A stretch of 64,000 nucleotides of DNA from CAZMGV01 sp964565925 (GCA_964565925.1 CAZMGV010000011.1:78770-142769), one strand, 5' to 3'; counted from the stretch's first letter, positions 35,062 to 44,113 are shown. The notes: a model not told the origin generated them from the sequence alone. Numbers and translations: made by a program.

Positions 35062-36819
35062 TTACTGTTTTGGCAGTTTCAGGGTAAAGGTCGTGCCCTT
35101 GCCCACGTCAGAGGCGAAGTCGATCGAACCCTTGTGCTCTTCGAGGGTGCGTTTTACCTGGGCAAGACCCAGGCCGCTGCCGTGTTCCTTGCCGTGGGTG
35201 ACGAACTCGCGGAACAGCCGGTCGCGGATTTCGGGCGGGATACCGGAGCCGGTGTCCGAAAACTCCACCACGATCCAGTCGGGCTCTTCCTTGGTACGGA
35301 TGCGGAACGTGCCTCCGTCCGGCATCGCTTCCTTGGCGTTCTTGGCGAGATTGAAGATCGCACGCTTGATCTTCGATTCGTCGACGTGGATGTTGCCCTT
35401 GTAGCGGAGATCGCTCTCGATCCTGATCCCCGACTTCTGGAAATCCTTCTCCAGGAAATAGACGATTTCGCCGATCAGGGTCCCGACACCGACGCGTTTG
35501 AGCAGCACATCGCTCTTGCCCTTCACGAAGTCGAGTTGGGCACGGATCATCTGGGTAAGGCGGTCGACCTCTTTCCTGACAATTCCGGAGAACTCTTCAC
35601 GGTCGTTCTGGACGGTTTCGGGCAGCGCCATCAGTTCGACGAATCCGACGATCGAGGTCATCGGGGTCTGCATGTCGTGAATTAGCCCCGAGACGGCGCG
35701 TCCCACCGTGGCGAGACGTTGTGACGTCGCCTCGCGTTCGCGCAACTGCGTCAGATGAATCGCCTTGGCGATCTGGCCCGAGATCAGGGTGAGCAGCTTC
35801 ACGTCTTCCTTGTCGAAAACGCGGGCGGCGGTGTCGCCTGCCGGAATCTTGTTGATGATCTCCAGTGCCCCGATCGTCCGGCCTTCCACCTTCAGCGGCA
35901 CACAGACGATACTCTGGGTGGGGAACCCGATGGTTTCAGCGATGTCCCGGCGGAACCGGTCGTCGAGGTAGGCATCGGAGACGAGCAGGGGTTCGCCGTT
36001 TTTAGCCACCCAGCCCGCGATTCCTTCGCCCATCTGTACCTTGAACTTCTTCACGTCGGCGGCCTTGTCGCCCAGCGCCGTCTTGAAGAACAGGTTGTTC
36101 GTATCTTCCTCGACCAGCAGGATACTGCCCGCCTGTCCGCCCACGAAGTTGATCGTGCGGTCCATGATCGAATCGAGCAGGGTTTCAAGACCCACGGCAC
36201 CCGAGATCATCCGTTCCAGTTCGAACAGCATGTCGAGCTCGGCCACCCGTTCCTGGAGCTGGTGGTGGGTGGAGGCCAGTTCAGCGTTCCGGGCCTCCAG
36301 CGAGGCGTAGAGTTTCGAGTTCTGAAGGCTGATCGAGGCCTGGAACCCGAGGGCGTCCAGCACTTCCTCGTCTTCACGCGTAAAGGCGCCGTTGCGCTTG
36401 TTAAGCACCTGCAGGACGGCCGAAATCCTGTCGTCCTGGTCCCGGAGCGGCATGCAGAGGATGTTGCGCGTCCGGTAGCCCGTCTGGCGGTCCACCTCCG
36501 GATTGAACCGGGTGTCCTGATAGGCATCGGGGATGTTGATCGTCTCGCCCGTTTCGGCGACGTATCCGGCGATCCCCTTGCCGATCGGCAGACGGATCTC
36601 TTTCATGTTCTCGCCCTGGGCGATCAGCGACCACAGCTCGCGCCGTTCCTGGTCGATGATGAATATGGTCGACCGGTCGGCATCCATGAGCTCGATCGTC
36701 TTGGACATGATCAGTTCGAGCAGGGTGTGTGTCGATAGCGTGGACGAGAGCGCCCGGCCGATCTCCCGCATGGAGTCGATGACGCGCTGTTTGCGATGCA
36801 GTTCGGTCTGGGGGTCCAT
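35062..36819 (-). CDS. Soluble double-GAF sensor histidine kinase
   Basis: A 585-residue cytoplasmic kinase with no membrane helix. Two GAF domains occupy about 28-170 and 205-352, then a HisKA domain with His381 (LIHDMQTPMTS) and a HATPase domain (about 475-583: NLAKNAKEAM, DTGSGIP, GSGLGLAQVK). GAF domains sense small molecules, haem-bound gases or redox. No response regulator is adjacent; the nearest are at 58-63 kb. It is convergent with the Ser/Thr kinase gene. Confidence 0.88.
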   Translation of the reverse strand: MDPQTELHRKQRVIDSMREIGRALSSTLSTHTLLELIMSKTIELMDADRSTIFIIDQERRELWSLIAQGENMKEIRLPIGKGIAGYVAETGETINIPDAYQDTRFNPEVDRQTGYRTRNILCMPLRDQDDRISAVLQVLNKRNGAFTREDEEVLDALGFQASISLQNSKLYASLEARNAELASTHHQLQERVAELDMLFELERMISGAVGLETLLDSIMDRTINFVGGQAGSILLVEEDTNNLFFKTALGDKAADVKKFKVQMGEGIAGWVAKNGEPLLVSDAYLDDRFRRDIAETIGFPTQSIVCVPLKVEGRTIGALEIINKIPAGDTAARVFDKEDVKLLTLISGQIAKAIHLTQLREREATSQRLATVGRAVSGLIHDMQTPMTSIVGFVELMALPETVQNDREEFSGIVRKEVDRLTQMIRAQLDFVKGKSDVLLKRVGVGTLIGEIVYFLEKDFQKSGIRIESDLRYKGNIHVDESKIKRAIFNLAKNAKEAMPDGGTFRIRTKEEPDWIVVEFSDTGSGIPPEIRDRLFREFVTHGKEHGSGLGLAQVKRTLEEHKGSIDFASDVGKGTTFTLKLPKQ

Positions 36820-36957
36820 ATTCTGACGCGGGCTTCATCATCGCAATTTATGGGGGGAAACTCAAGGGCGGCCGTTGCCCGGGGCGCGCCGGAACCCCCA
36901 AAGCCCTTGTTCGGGCCCTTCCGGGTGGATACTAAGCCATCAGGGAGAGTGACCGCC

Positions 36958-37305
36958 ATGCCCGCGCCTTACCATTACCATGTGTTTGTCTGCACCAACG
37001 AGCGTGAAGCCGGCCATCGCCGGGGCTGCTGCGCGTCGCGGGGATCGGTGGAGATACTCGCGAAGTTCAAGGAAGAGGTGATCAAGGCGGGGCTTACGGT
37101 AACGGTCCGGGCCCAGAAGGCAGGCTGTCTGGAGACCTGCGAGGAAGGCCCGTCCGTGGTCGTGTACCCCGAAGGCGTCTGGTATGGCCGGGTGCAGCTG
37201 GAACACGTCGCCGAGATCGTCGAGTCACATCTGAAGAACGGCAAGCCGGTTGACAGATACCGGATGGACTTCCCGCGCCTCTACAGGGCTCTGGGGGGCA
37301 AATAG
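36958..37305 (+). CDS. Thioredoxin-like 2Fe-2S ferredoxin
   Basis: A 115-residue protein of the thioredoxin-fold ferredoxin family. Conserved cysteines appear in FVCTNER... RRGCC near residues 11-23 and GCLETCEEGPSVVVYPEGVWYG near 55-76, as in Aquifex Fd4 and Shethna-type proteins. It carries electrons or protects enzymes; the partner is unknown. The ATG at 36958 has AGGGAGAG upstream and the preceding 54 codons of the frame look non-coding. The MarC gene begins immediately after. Confidence 0.85.
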   Translation: MPAPYHYHVFVCTNEREAGHRRGCCASRGSVEILAKFKEEVIKAGLTVTVRAQKAGCLETCEEGPSVVVYPEGVWYGRVQLEHVAEIVESHLKNGKPVDRYRMDFPRLYRALGGK

Positions 37306-37306
37306 C

Positions 37307-37930
37307 TTGCAGCATTTCCTGCAGGTCGTGGGCACGGGGCTGCTCGCCCTGCTGCCGATCCTGAATCCGGTGGCGGCCGTGCCGCTGTTTCTCTCTATGA
37401 CCGCCGGGGATACGCAGGAACACCGGAGCACCCAGGCCCGTAAAGCCGGCTTCTACATGGTGTTTATCCTGGCGCTGTTCTTGTACGCCGGGCCGTTTAT
37501 CTTCAGTTTCTTCGGGTTGTCGCTCCATGCGCTGAGAATCGCAGGCGGCCTGCTGGTGCTGCACGCCGGCTGGAACCAGCTGAACAGCGAGGCCCCGCTC
37601 GCCGAGAAAACCACCGAGGCGGCGCAGCGGAAACGGGACATTTCGTTCTCTCCGCTCGCTATGCCGCTGCTATCGGGGCCAGGGTCGATCGCCGTCACCA
37701 TGTCGATCGCGGTAACGCTGAACGGGCCGGTCGAATACGGCGGCCTGACGGTGTCGATCCTGCTATCGGCTCTGATCAGTTACCTGACGTTGCGCGCGGC
37801 GCCGGTCGTGGCCGACTATATCGGACAGGTGGGGCAGGAGGTGATCACCCGGCTCATGGGTTTCATCACCATCTGCATCGGCGTGCAGTTTGTCCTGAGC
37901 GGCACACAGGCCGCATTTTTTGGTAAATAA
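37307..37930 (+). CDS. MarC family integral membrane protein
   Basis: A 207-residue protein with six membrane helices and the family motif LLPILNPVAAVPLFLSMT near the N-terminus and SPLAMPLLSGPGSIAVTM in the middle. The MarC family function is unresolved, despite its name from the multiple antibiotic resistance locus. The start is a TTG at 37307, one base after the ferredoxin stop; GGGGGG lies just upstream. Close spacing suggests co-transcription with the ferredoxin. Confidence 0.85.
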   Translation: MQHFLQVVGTGLLALLPILNPVAAVPLFLSMTAGDTQEHRSTQARKAGFYMVFILALFLYAGPFIFSFFGLSLHALRIAGGLLVLHAGWNQLNSEAPLAEKTTEAAQRKRDISFSPLAMPLLSGPGSIAVTMSIAVTLNGPVEYGGLTVSILLSALISYLTLRAAPVVADYIGQVGQEVITRLMGFITICIGVQFVLSGTQAAFFGK

Positions 37931-37958
37931 TCGCAGGAAATGACGGAAATCGCCGGCT

Positions 37959-38585
37959 TTACTGCGGCGTCACTTCGTCGATGTAGCCCTTCACCGCTTC
38001 AGCCGTCGGCGAGATCGGGGTCGCCTTTCCGGCCTTGAACTCGGCAACGCACTCGCCGGCTTTCAGCGAGCGCTTGGCCCCTTCGTTCAGCACCGGCGTG
38101 ATCTCGATCTCTCCGTTGAGTGTGCACATGGCGTCGACATCCGTGTCGCCCCAGAAGACCGTGCCGCGGACACCGGCGACAACCACCTGGGTCTTGAGCG
38201 TAAAGTCGCTCGAACCGGTGAAGAACTTGCCGACCGCCACCTTGAAGCGGCCTTTGGCAAAGTCGAAGAACGACTCCCGCTTGTCCAGGCTGAACCGGGC
38301 GGTCTTCACGGTGAACTCCGTGTCGTGGCCGATGTTGATAATCGTGTCGTCTGCAAAGACGATCTTCGCCTTGGCGGGGTTGAACGCCTTGATCTTGTCG
38401 CCCTCCTGAACCGGCGAGCCGGGCTCGGCCGGGAAGGTCTTTGCGCCGGAGGTGATGATGACCTGGCCGTTCACGAGCGCCACGGTTCCGGCCCGCTTGG
38501 GCGGTGCGGCATGGGCGTGGCGTGGGGCGGCGAGGGGAATAGCGGCGGTCACAAGGGCGAGTATAAAAAGGCGGGTTGTGCGCAT
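37959..38585 (-). CDS. Secreted FecR-domain protein
   Basis: A 208-residue protein with a signal peptide (cleavage near residue 26, AHA-APP). The mature part is a FecR domain (about 33-170): VQEGDKIKAFNPAKAKIVFADDT, FDFAKGRFKVAV, and the VVAGVRGTVFWGDTDV block typical of FecR-domain surface proteins. In FecR these domains signal through anti-sigma factors, but stand-alone versions like this are periplasmic or surface-bound and of unknown role. GGAGG lies 13 bp before the ATG at 38585, which decides it over a longer frame. Confidence 0.85.
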   Translation of the reverse strand: MRTTRLFILALVTAAIPLAAPRHAHAAPPKRAGTVALVNGQVIITSGAKTFPAEPGSPVQEGDKIKAFNPAKAKIVFADDTIINIGHDTEFTVKTARFSLDKRESFFDFAKGRFKVAVGKFFTGSSDFTLKTQVVVAGVRGTVFWGDTDVDAMCTLNGEIEITPVLNEGAKRSLKAGECVAEFKAGKATPISPTAEAVKGYIDEVTPQ

Positions 38586-38747
38586 GGCGTCGGGTTTCCT
38601 CCGGTCCGTACTGGTTTCCGCAAATATAGAACGAATATGGAGATGATCTCCCGTTCCAGAGGCACTTTCAATGGGCAACCGGAGCCGCTCGCATCGCCGG
38701 GGCTGTCTAACTATTCTCCCAGTGAAAACGCGGATGGAGAGACCTGA

Positions 38748-38987
38748 ATGGTGAACCCTGACCTGATCCGGCAGCGGATTGAAAAGGAGCTGCCGGGTGC
38801 GAAGATCGAGGTGACGGACACGACCGGCACCGGCGACCATTTCAGCGTGCAGGTGGTGGCGGAACAGTTCCGCCAGCTGCCGCTCGTGCAGCAGCATCAG
38901 AAGGTCTACAAGGCGCTCGGGGACCTGATGGCAGGACCGACGGCGCCGCTCCATGCACTGGCGCTCAAAACCTCCGCACCGGCCTGA
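38748..38987 (+). CDS. BolA family protein
   Basis: A 79-residue BolA/IbaG-like protein. His31 in TGTGDHFSVQVVA and His50 in LVQQHQKVYKAL are the positions that help hold a 2Fe-2S cluster shared with CGFS glutaredoxins. GGAGAG lies upstream of the ATG. A CGFS monothiol glutaredoxin is encoded 75 bp downstream, so the two very likely form the known BolA-glutaredoxin complex in iron-sulfur trafficking. Confidence 0.93.
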   Translation: MVNPDLIRQRIEKELPGAKIEVTDTTGTGDHFSVQVVAEQFRQLPLVQQHQKVYKALGDLMAGPTAPLHALALKTSAPA

Positions 38988-39062
38988 TGCCGGTCTGATA
39001 GACATAAACACCCGGTGCGCCCATGCGGCGGACCCTAACGACCTGAACGAAGGATGACGAAA

Positions 39063-39383
39063 ATGAGCGACGCGCAGCAGAAGATCGACCAGCTGGTCAA
39101 GAACAACAAGATCGTACTCTTCATGAAGGGCAACAAGCTGATGCCGATGTGCGGCTTCTCGGCCACGGTGGTGGATATTCTCCGCCGCATGGAAGTGCCG
39201 TTCGAGACTGTGGATGTGCTCGAAGACATGGCGATCCGCGAAGGCGTGAAGCAATATTCCAACTGGCCCACGATCCCGCAGCTTTACATTGGCGGTCAGT
39301 TCATCGGCGGCTGCGACATCACCAAGGAAATGTATTCGAACGGCGAGCTGAAGAAGCTTGTAGATCAGGCCATTAAGGCTTGA
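39063..39383 (+). CDS. CGFS monothiol glutaredoxin (Grx4 type)
   Basis: A 106-residue glutaredoxin with the single-cysteine motif CGFS (Cys30), the MKGNK segment and NWPTIPQLYIGGQFIGGCDI. It binds and transfers 2Fe-2S clusters with glutathione and a BolA partner, which is encoded just upstream. The start at 39063 is preceded by AAGGATGA; an ATG at 39054 is also possible. Confidence 0.95.
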   Translation: MSDAQQKIDQLVKNNKIVLFMKGNKLMPMCGFSATVVDILRRMEVPFETVDVLEDMAIREGVKQYSNWPTIPQLYIGGQFIGGCDITKEMYSNGELKKLVDQAIKA

Positions 39384-39395
39384 GCGGCTCCTGCG

Positions 39396-40331
39396 TTACT
39401 TCGCGCATCGGAACCCGAAGTTGTAGCTGCGGCCCGACGGGCCGACGCCGATTCGGGATATGGTCTTGAGCTGGTTTGGGTCGCGAGTACTCCAGGCGCC
39501 GCCACGCAGGGCCCGAAGCGCAGGCGTCTCGTAGGCGTCGGTCGTATATTCCCAGAGATTTCCGGCAAAATCGCACGCCTCTTCAGGGGTATTGCCGTCC
39601 GCTTTCGAACAGACGGCCCAGGAACGTCCCTGTCCGCATCCTGCACCACTGGGCTGTGCCATGACGGCGTGGTCGCAGTCGGGTGGCTGCTCGCCCCACG
39701 GGAAACTTCGCCCGTCGGCGCCGCGCGCGGCTTTCTCCCATTCGGCTTCGGTTGGCAGCCGTTTGCCGGTCCAGCGGCAGAAGGTGTCGGCATCGTGCCA
39801 GTCGACGCAGTTGACAGGCTGCATCCCTTTGTCCGGGCTCCCCCAGTTGCAGGTGTCCCAGGTGCCGGGCGGGAGGCACTTCCCGGCGTTTACGCATTTG
39901 CGGTACTGATCCACCGTCACTTCCGTGCGGTCGATATGGAACGCCTTGAGAATCACCACCTTCTTCGTCTCGCCGTAGAGGAAATCCCCCTCGGCGATCC
40001 GGATCATCTCGACGGGGGCATCTTTTGTGGTGGCTTTGGAGGCTGCGGGGACGGCAACCGGGGCCTCTGCCGCCGCCGGCCCGGCTGGAGATGTCGCCGG
40101 AGTTTGGGCCGGAGTTTCCGGCGGAACCGCCGGCAGGTTATCGGCTGCAGGCTGTGAGGCAGCCGGAGGAGCTTCCGCCGGTACGGGGGCAGGTTCAGCG
40201 GCGGGTGGCGTATCGACAGCAGGTGCTACGGGTGTTTCCGTGAGTACGGGTTCTTCGGCAACCAAATGGGTCCGAAGGCCACCAATGGCGAGCAGAACCG
40301 TGCAGATGGCAGTCGTGATGCGGTGCTTCAT
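39396..40331 (-). CDS. Secreted formylglycine-generating-enzyme-like (SUMF1) protein
   Basis: A 311-residue protein: signal peptide (about 1-25), an Ala/Pro/Val-rich linker (about 26-108) and an FGE-sulfatase/SUMF1 domain (about 109-311). Domain blocks seen: FHIDRTEVTVDQYRKCV, PVNCVDWHDADTFCRW, RLPTEAEWEKAARG, FPWGE and GNLWEY, LRGGAW, GFRCAK. Several cysteines are present, but the catalytic copper-binding pair of true FGE cannot be assigned, and no sulfatase is nearby. Many bacterial members are non-catalytic binding or scaffold proteins, so I do not claim enzyme activity. Confidence 0.85.
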   Translation of the reverse strand: MKHRITTAICTVLLAIGGLRTHLVAEEPVLTETPVAPAVDTPPAAEPAPVPAEAPPAASQPAADNLPAVPPETPAQTPATSPAGPAAAEAPVAVPAASKATTKDAPVEMIRIAEGDFLYGETKKVVILKAFHIDRTEVTVDQYRKCVNAGKCLPPGTWDTCNWGSPDKGMQPVNCVDWHDADTFCRWTGKRLPTEAEWEKAARGADGRSFPWGEQPPDCDHAVMAQPSGAGCGQGRSWAVCSKADGNTPEEACDFAGNLWEYTTDAYETPALRALRGGAWSTRDPNQLKTISRIGVGPSGRSYNFGFRCAK

Positions 40332-40417
40332 ATCTGCGGGTCATTATTTCACCGGGGGTGGGGAAAACCAAGGCAGGCCGGTGCGGTGCAACCAATGCCG
40401 ATTAAGCGGCAGGCAGC

Positions 40418-40446
40418 AAAAAGGGCGGGAACGCTCCCGCCCTTTT
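40418..40446 (-). terminator. Rho-independent terminator
   Basis: A perfect 12-bp stem (AAAAGGGCGGGA with TCCCGCCCTTTT) around ACGC. On the minus strand it is followed by a T-run, so it ends the gene at 40473 (and probably the ParA unit). Confidence 0.85.
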
Positions 40447-40472
40447 ACGTTTCTGAAGGCCTGGTCAGCCGT

Positions 40473-40763
40473 TCAGATGTTTTTCGGGACCTTGTCCAGG
40501 TCGCACTGGCGCAGAGCCGCGCGGATCAGCGCGCTCTTGTTCGCCTTGGTGTGCCCCTTGGCCTTGAGGTCCGCGACCATGCGGTTCAGCAGCTCGATGT
40601 CTTCCGTATAAAGGGAGATCGAGACGATCTTGTAGTGCGTGGGCTTGTCCTCGTCGTCCAGTTCGGCGCGGCGGTAAAACGTCGTCTGCATGACGTCGTC
40701 CGTCAGCGGGTTGCTGCCGAGCGCGGGGGCCATTGCGAGGGCTTCGTGTTTCTTGTGGTCCAT
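40473..40763 (-). CDS. Small ribbon-helix-helix-like protein, ParA partner candidate
   Basis: A 96-residue protein. The C-terminal half (HYKIVSISLYTEDIELLNRMVADLKAKG... KANKSALIRAALRQC) reads as a strand followed by two helices, as in ribbon-helix-helix DNA-binding domains such as CopG or ParG. The N-terminal 35 residues look disordered. It lies 39 bp downstream of the ParA gene on the same strand, with a terminator after it, so it may be the DNA-binding or ATPase-activating partner of that ParA. No family match is claimed. Confidence 0.6.
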   Translation of the reverse strand: MDHKKHEALAMAPALGSNPLTDDVMQTTFYRRAELDDEDKPTHYKIVSISLYTEDIELLNRMVADLKAKGHTKANKSALIRAALRQCDLDKVPKNI

Positions 40764-40802
40764 GGGTTCCTTGGTACTCCGTTAGGGTTTCTTTGGGCCC
40801 TT

Positions 40803-41951
40803 TCAGGCCGTGGCGCTCGCGCTTTGCGGGCGGGGTTTATCTCTCTTTTCGCGGAGCCGTTCCTCCACCGCGTCCACCAGTTTCTGGTAGTCCACGGCGG
40901 CGGGCGACTTCGCGTCGTATTCAAAAATGGTCTTCTTGTAGGACGGCGCTTCCTTCAGTTTCGAATTGGCGCGGATGGGTTCGAACATCTGGTCCTTGAA
41001 GTAGTCCTGCAGGCTGGCCACCACGTCGTGGGTGATCCGCGCGCGCGGGTCGTAGAACGTGGGCAGCACGCCGAGGATCTCGATCGGATGAACCAGTTGT
41101 TCGCGGACGTAGCGGACGGTTTTCAGGATCTGTTTCACGCCGAACATGGCGAGAAAATCGCACGATACGGGGATCAGCACGTCCGTGGCGTAGGTGAGCG
41201 CGTTCTGGTTCACGATCGAGAGGCTCGGCGCGCAGTCCAGGATCACGTAGTCGTAGCCCGTGAGCCCTTCGAGCCGCTGGCGCAGCAGCCGTTCGCGGCG
41301 CTTCATGTTCACGAGCCGGATCTCGGCGGCGGCGATCGTTTCGTCGGAGGTGATGATATCGAGTCCGGGGCGCACCGGGACGGCGGCCTCCTGCGGCGGC
41401 ATGGCATCGATGAGAACGTGATAGATCGATTTCTCGCCGCGGACGCCCAGCGATGCGCCGACGTTGCCCTGGCTGTCCATGTCGATGAGCAGCACCCGCT
41501 TGCCCTTGGCGGCTAGTCCGGCGGCCAGCGTCACTGACGTGGTCGTCTTGCCGGTGCCGCCCTTCTGGTTGAGGACGGCGATCTTCTCGATGTGATGGTT
41601 GGCGGTGGCCGTTTTGACCAGCTTGGCCCGGCATTCGGGGCTGCAGACGCGGCGCGTCTGGTTTCCGGCGACGAAGATCTGGCCGAGGAAGGCGACCTTG
41701 AACGGGCGGCCGCACTGGTCGCACTGCACGAGCGCATCGCCGCTGTTCGACACGATCCGGCCGGTTTCGACGTCGACGAGTTTGGGCCCCGTGGAAGATT
41801 CTTCGAGCACGCAGCTCGAGCTGCAGTAGAAGCGCGGACCGCTGTCGGTATCGCGGCGCTGGAAGCTGAAATGGAGCTCGAAGCCCTTGCCGCAGACGCA
41901 ACAGGACTTGGTTTCCGGAATACCGGCGGACTTTGCGGTGTTTGGATTCAA
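40803..41951 (-). CDS. ParA/Soj ATPase with two N-terminal zinc-finger-like modules
   Basis: A 382-residue protein. Residues 122-370 are a ParA-type ATPase with deviant Walker A KGGTGKTT (130-137), the DMDSQGNVGASL segment and LDCAPSL. Ahead of it lie two cysteine modules with identical spacing: Cys17-x2-Cys20-x22-Cys43-x3-Cys47 and Cys77-x2-Cys80-x22-Cys103-x3-Cys107, the pattern of TRASH/MYM-type zinc fingers. ParA proteins rarely carry such domains. It is followed by a small ribbon-helix-helix-like gene and no ParB. The role in DNA or protein-cluster positioning is inferred. Confidence 0.85.
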   Translation of the reverse strand: MNPNTAKSAGIPETKSCCVCGKGFELHFSFQRRDTDSGPRFYCSSSCVLEESSTGPKLVDVETGRIVSNSGDALVQCDQCGRPFKVAFLGQIFVAGNQTRRVCSPECRAKLVKTATANHHIEKIAVLNQKGGTGKTTTSVTLAAGLAAKGKRVLLIDMDSQGNVGASLGVRGEKSIYHVLIDAMPPQEAAVPVRPGLDIITSDETIAAAEIRLVNMKRRERLLRQRLEGLTGYDYVILDCAPSLSIVNQNALTYATDVLIPVSCDFLAMFGVKQILKTVRYVREQLVHPIEILGVLPTFYDPRARITHDVVASLQDYFKDQMFEPIRANSKLKEAPSYKKTIFEYDAKSPAAVDYQKLVDAVEERLREKRDKPRPQSASATA

Positions 41952-42024
41952 ACGGGGCCGCCTGACGTCGCGGCCCCCACCTACGGCTGATCTGCCAGTA
42001 ATATAGGGGAGTTATGGAACTACT

Positions 42025-42056
42025 GTCAACCAGATAAATAGTTGACGCATTGCGTC
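42025..42056. promoter_or_regulatory. Two small palindromes in the ParA promoter region
   Basis: GTCAAC (42025-42030) and GTTGAC (42041-42046) form an inverted repeat spaced 10 bp; it is followed by GACGC-ATT-GCGTC (42044-42056), overlapping by a few bases. They lie 75-105 bp upstream of the ParA start and also upstream of the divergent gene at 42111. They may be operators for the ParA unit. Confidence 0.4.
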
Positions 42057-42110
42057 TGATGGCCATGATCCGGTTGAGTGCCGCACCGGAAGCGGGAATG
42101 ATGACCACAA

Positions 42111-42701
42111 ATGTCATCCGGCCAAATTGCTTTCTTTGCTCTGGCGGTGGGTCTGCCCGTTGCGAATTTGAGCCGCGTCGTCGCAGCCGGTGTCTGGATC
42201 GTCGTGTGTGTCGTGCTGACTTTTACCGTGAAGCCGGACGCCTGGAATCTGAAGGCGGCGGCTGCCACCGGACTGACTACCGCCTTCGTGGACTACGCCG
42301 CCGAAATCGCGGCGGGCCGGTTCGGACTCTGGAGCTACCGGCTGGAGGGGGCCTGGCTCGGGCTGCCGCCGGATCTCCTGATCGACATCTTCTCGCTCGG
42401 GTTTTCGTTCTGTCTGGTGTGGGTCGCGTTCGAACGACGCTACCCCGAACGGCGTCACGCAGTCGTTTTTGTATCGGTCACCGGGATAATCCTCGGAACG
42501 GCGGCGCTTATTCATAATACAGTCGCCGCCCGTCAGGGTTTTGTGTCGTTCGGCGGGTCAGTCCAGCCGGGAACACCGCTGTTCGCCGCCGGAAACTACG
42601 TCCTGATGACCGCGCTCTCCGCAGGTGTCATGCTGCTGTTCAAGCGGTACCGGAACCGGCTGGACCGAAACCGGCCTGAAGACCGGCCGAAAGCTGAATG
42701 A
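42111..42701 (+). CDS. Membrane protein of unknown function upstream of pyruvate kinase
   Basis: A 196-residue protein with five or six membrane helices and a charged C-terminal tail rich in Arg and Pro. A conserved-looking acidic segment (FVDYAAEIAAGRFGLWSY, about 60-77) lies between the second and third helices. No family was recognised. Its stop overlaps the start of pyk by 4 bp (ATGA), so the genes are probably co-expressed, though no functional link is evident. Confidence 0.65.
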   Translation: MSSGQIAFFALAVGLPVANLSRVVAAGVWIVVCVVLTFTVKPDAWNLKAAAATGLTTAFVDYAAEIAAGRFGLWSYRLEGAWLGLPPDLLIDIFSLGFSFCLVWVAFERRYPERRHAVVFVSVTGIILGTAALIHNTVAARQGFVSFGGSVQPGTPLFAAGNYVLMTALSAGVMLLFKRYRNRLDRNRPEDRPKAE

Positions 42702-44113
42702 AATCTTTTAACCAGACCAAAATCATTGCGACGCTCGGGCCGTCTTCGAACACGGTTGACCTGATCCGCCAGCTCATTCGGGCGGGCGCCGACGGATTCC
42801 GCCTGAACTTCTCGCACGGCGACGGTCCGGCGCTCCAGCCGCTGATCGATAACGTTCGCGAGGCGGTCACCGCCGAGAAGGTCCACATTCCGATCCTGGC
42901 CGACATCCAGGGGCCCAAGATGCGGATCGGCCGGATGCCGAAAGAGGGGGTGACCCTTGCTGAAGGCCAGCTGGTGACCCTCACCGAGCGGTCTCTCGAC
43001 GAAGGCACCGTCCACGAAATCCACTCGCCCTATGAATACCTCACGGTCGACATCAAGCCGGGCGCCCGTGTGCTGCTGGCCGACGGTTCCATCGAACTGG
43101 TGGCCGAGCGGGTCGAAGGCCCCGACGTCGTCTGCCGGATTGTCACCGGCGGCCGGTTGTATTCGAACAAAGGGCTGAATCTGCCGGGCACCAAACTCAG
43201 TGTCGAAACCCTGACGGCGAAGGACCAGAAGGATCTTGAATACGTGGCGCGGCAGGGGCTCGACATGGTGGCGATCTCGTTCGTCCGGTCGGCCGCCGAT
43301 GTTTACCGCGCCCGCGAACTGCTCGGACGCGGCCGCAAGATACCGGTCATGGCAAAACTGGAACGGCCCGAAGCGCTCGACCATCTGGACGAGATACTGG
43401 AAGCCTCCGATGGCGTGATGGTCGCGCGCGGCGACCTCGGCGTGGAACTCGATTTCGAGCGCGTGCCGATTTTGCAAAAACGGATCTTGAGGCGTGCCGC
43501 CGTACGCGGGAAGTGGGCCATTGTCGCCACCCAGATGCTGGGGTCGATGGTGCTGAACCAGAGGCCCTCGCGGGCCGAAGTGTCGGATGTCGCCAACGCG
43601 GTGCTGGACGGCGCCGATGCTGTGATGCTTTCGGAGGAAACCGCCGCCGGAAATCATCCGGTGGAGGCGGTCGAGGCGATGGTCAGGATCGCTCGTGAGG
43701 CCGAAAAGGAAGAACGCCCGGCGCCGGTGCAGTTCGAGGCAGACATCGTTTCATTCGCGGCTGGCGCGGCCGGTGCGGCGGTCAGCGCGGCGGAGCGGCT
43801 CAATGCGAAGGCAATCGTCGCGCTCGCGGGTTCGGGACTTACGGCGCTGCTCGTTTCCAAGTGGCATCCGAAGCTCCCCATCATCGCGCTGTCGGCCCAC
43901 GAGCCGACGCTGAGACGGCTCAATGTTCTTCGCGACGTGATACCGGTGCATATCGGCGAGCGGGCCCATATGGAGCGCCAGCTGGAAGTGGCGGACGAGT
44001 ACCTCAAATCCGCGGGCTGGGCGAAAACCGGAGACACGGTGGTTGTGGTGGCCGCCATCCCGCTCGGCGAGGGCAAGGAAACCAACACAATCCGCTTCCA
44101 CCAGGTCCGATGA
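42698..44113 (+). CDS. pyk: Pyruvate kinase
   Basis: A 471-residue glycolytic enzyme transferring phosphate from phosphoenolpyruvate to ADP. Seen: LGPSSNT and RLNFSHG, DIQGPKMRIG, MVARGDLGVE, VATQMLGSM and AVMLSEETAAG. Two usually conserved positions differ: ATQMLGSM has Gly where Glu is common, and VMLSEETA has Glu for Gly; neither is a listed catalytic ligand I can be sure of. It sits in a three-gene overlapping set (42111, pyk, 44110). Confidence 0.95.
   Translation: MKSFNQTKIIATLGPSSNTVDLIRQLIRAGADGFRLNFSHGDGPALQPLIDNVREAVTAEKVHIPILADIQGPKMRIGRMPKEGVTLAEGQLVTLTERSLDEGTVHEIHSPYEYLTVDIKPGARVLLADGSIELVAERVEGPDVVCRIVTGGRLYSNKGLNLPGTKLSVETLTAKDQKDLEYVARQGLDMVAISFVRSAADVYRARELLGRGRKIPVMAKLERPEALDHLDEILEASDGVMVARGDLGVELDFERVPILQKRILRRAAVRGKWAIVATQMLGSMVLNQRPSRAEVSDVANAVLDGADAVMLSEETAAGNHPVEAVEAMVRIAREAEKEERPAPVQFEADIVSFAAGAAGAAVSAAERLNAKAIVALAGSGLTALLVSKWHPKLPIIALSAHEPTLRRLNVLRDVIPVHIGERAHMERQLEVADEYLKSAGWAKTGDTVVVVAAIPLGEGKETNTIRFHQVR

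Noticed and set aside
40473..41951. Plasmid or prophage partition locus
   Set aside because: No ParB, replication, integrase or phage gene nearby, and base composition matches the surroundings.
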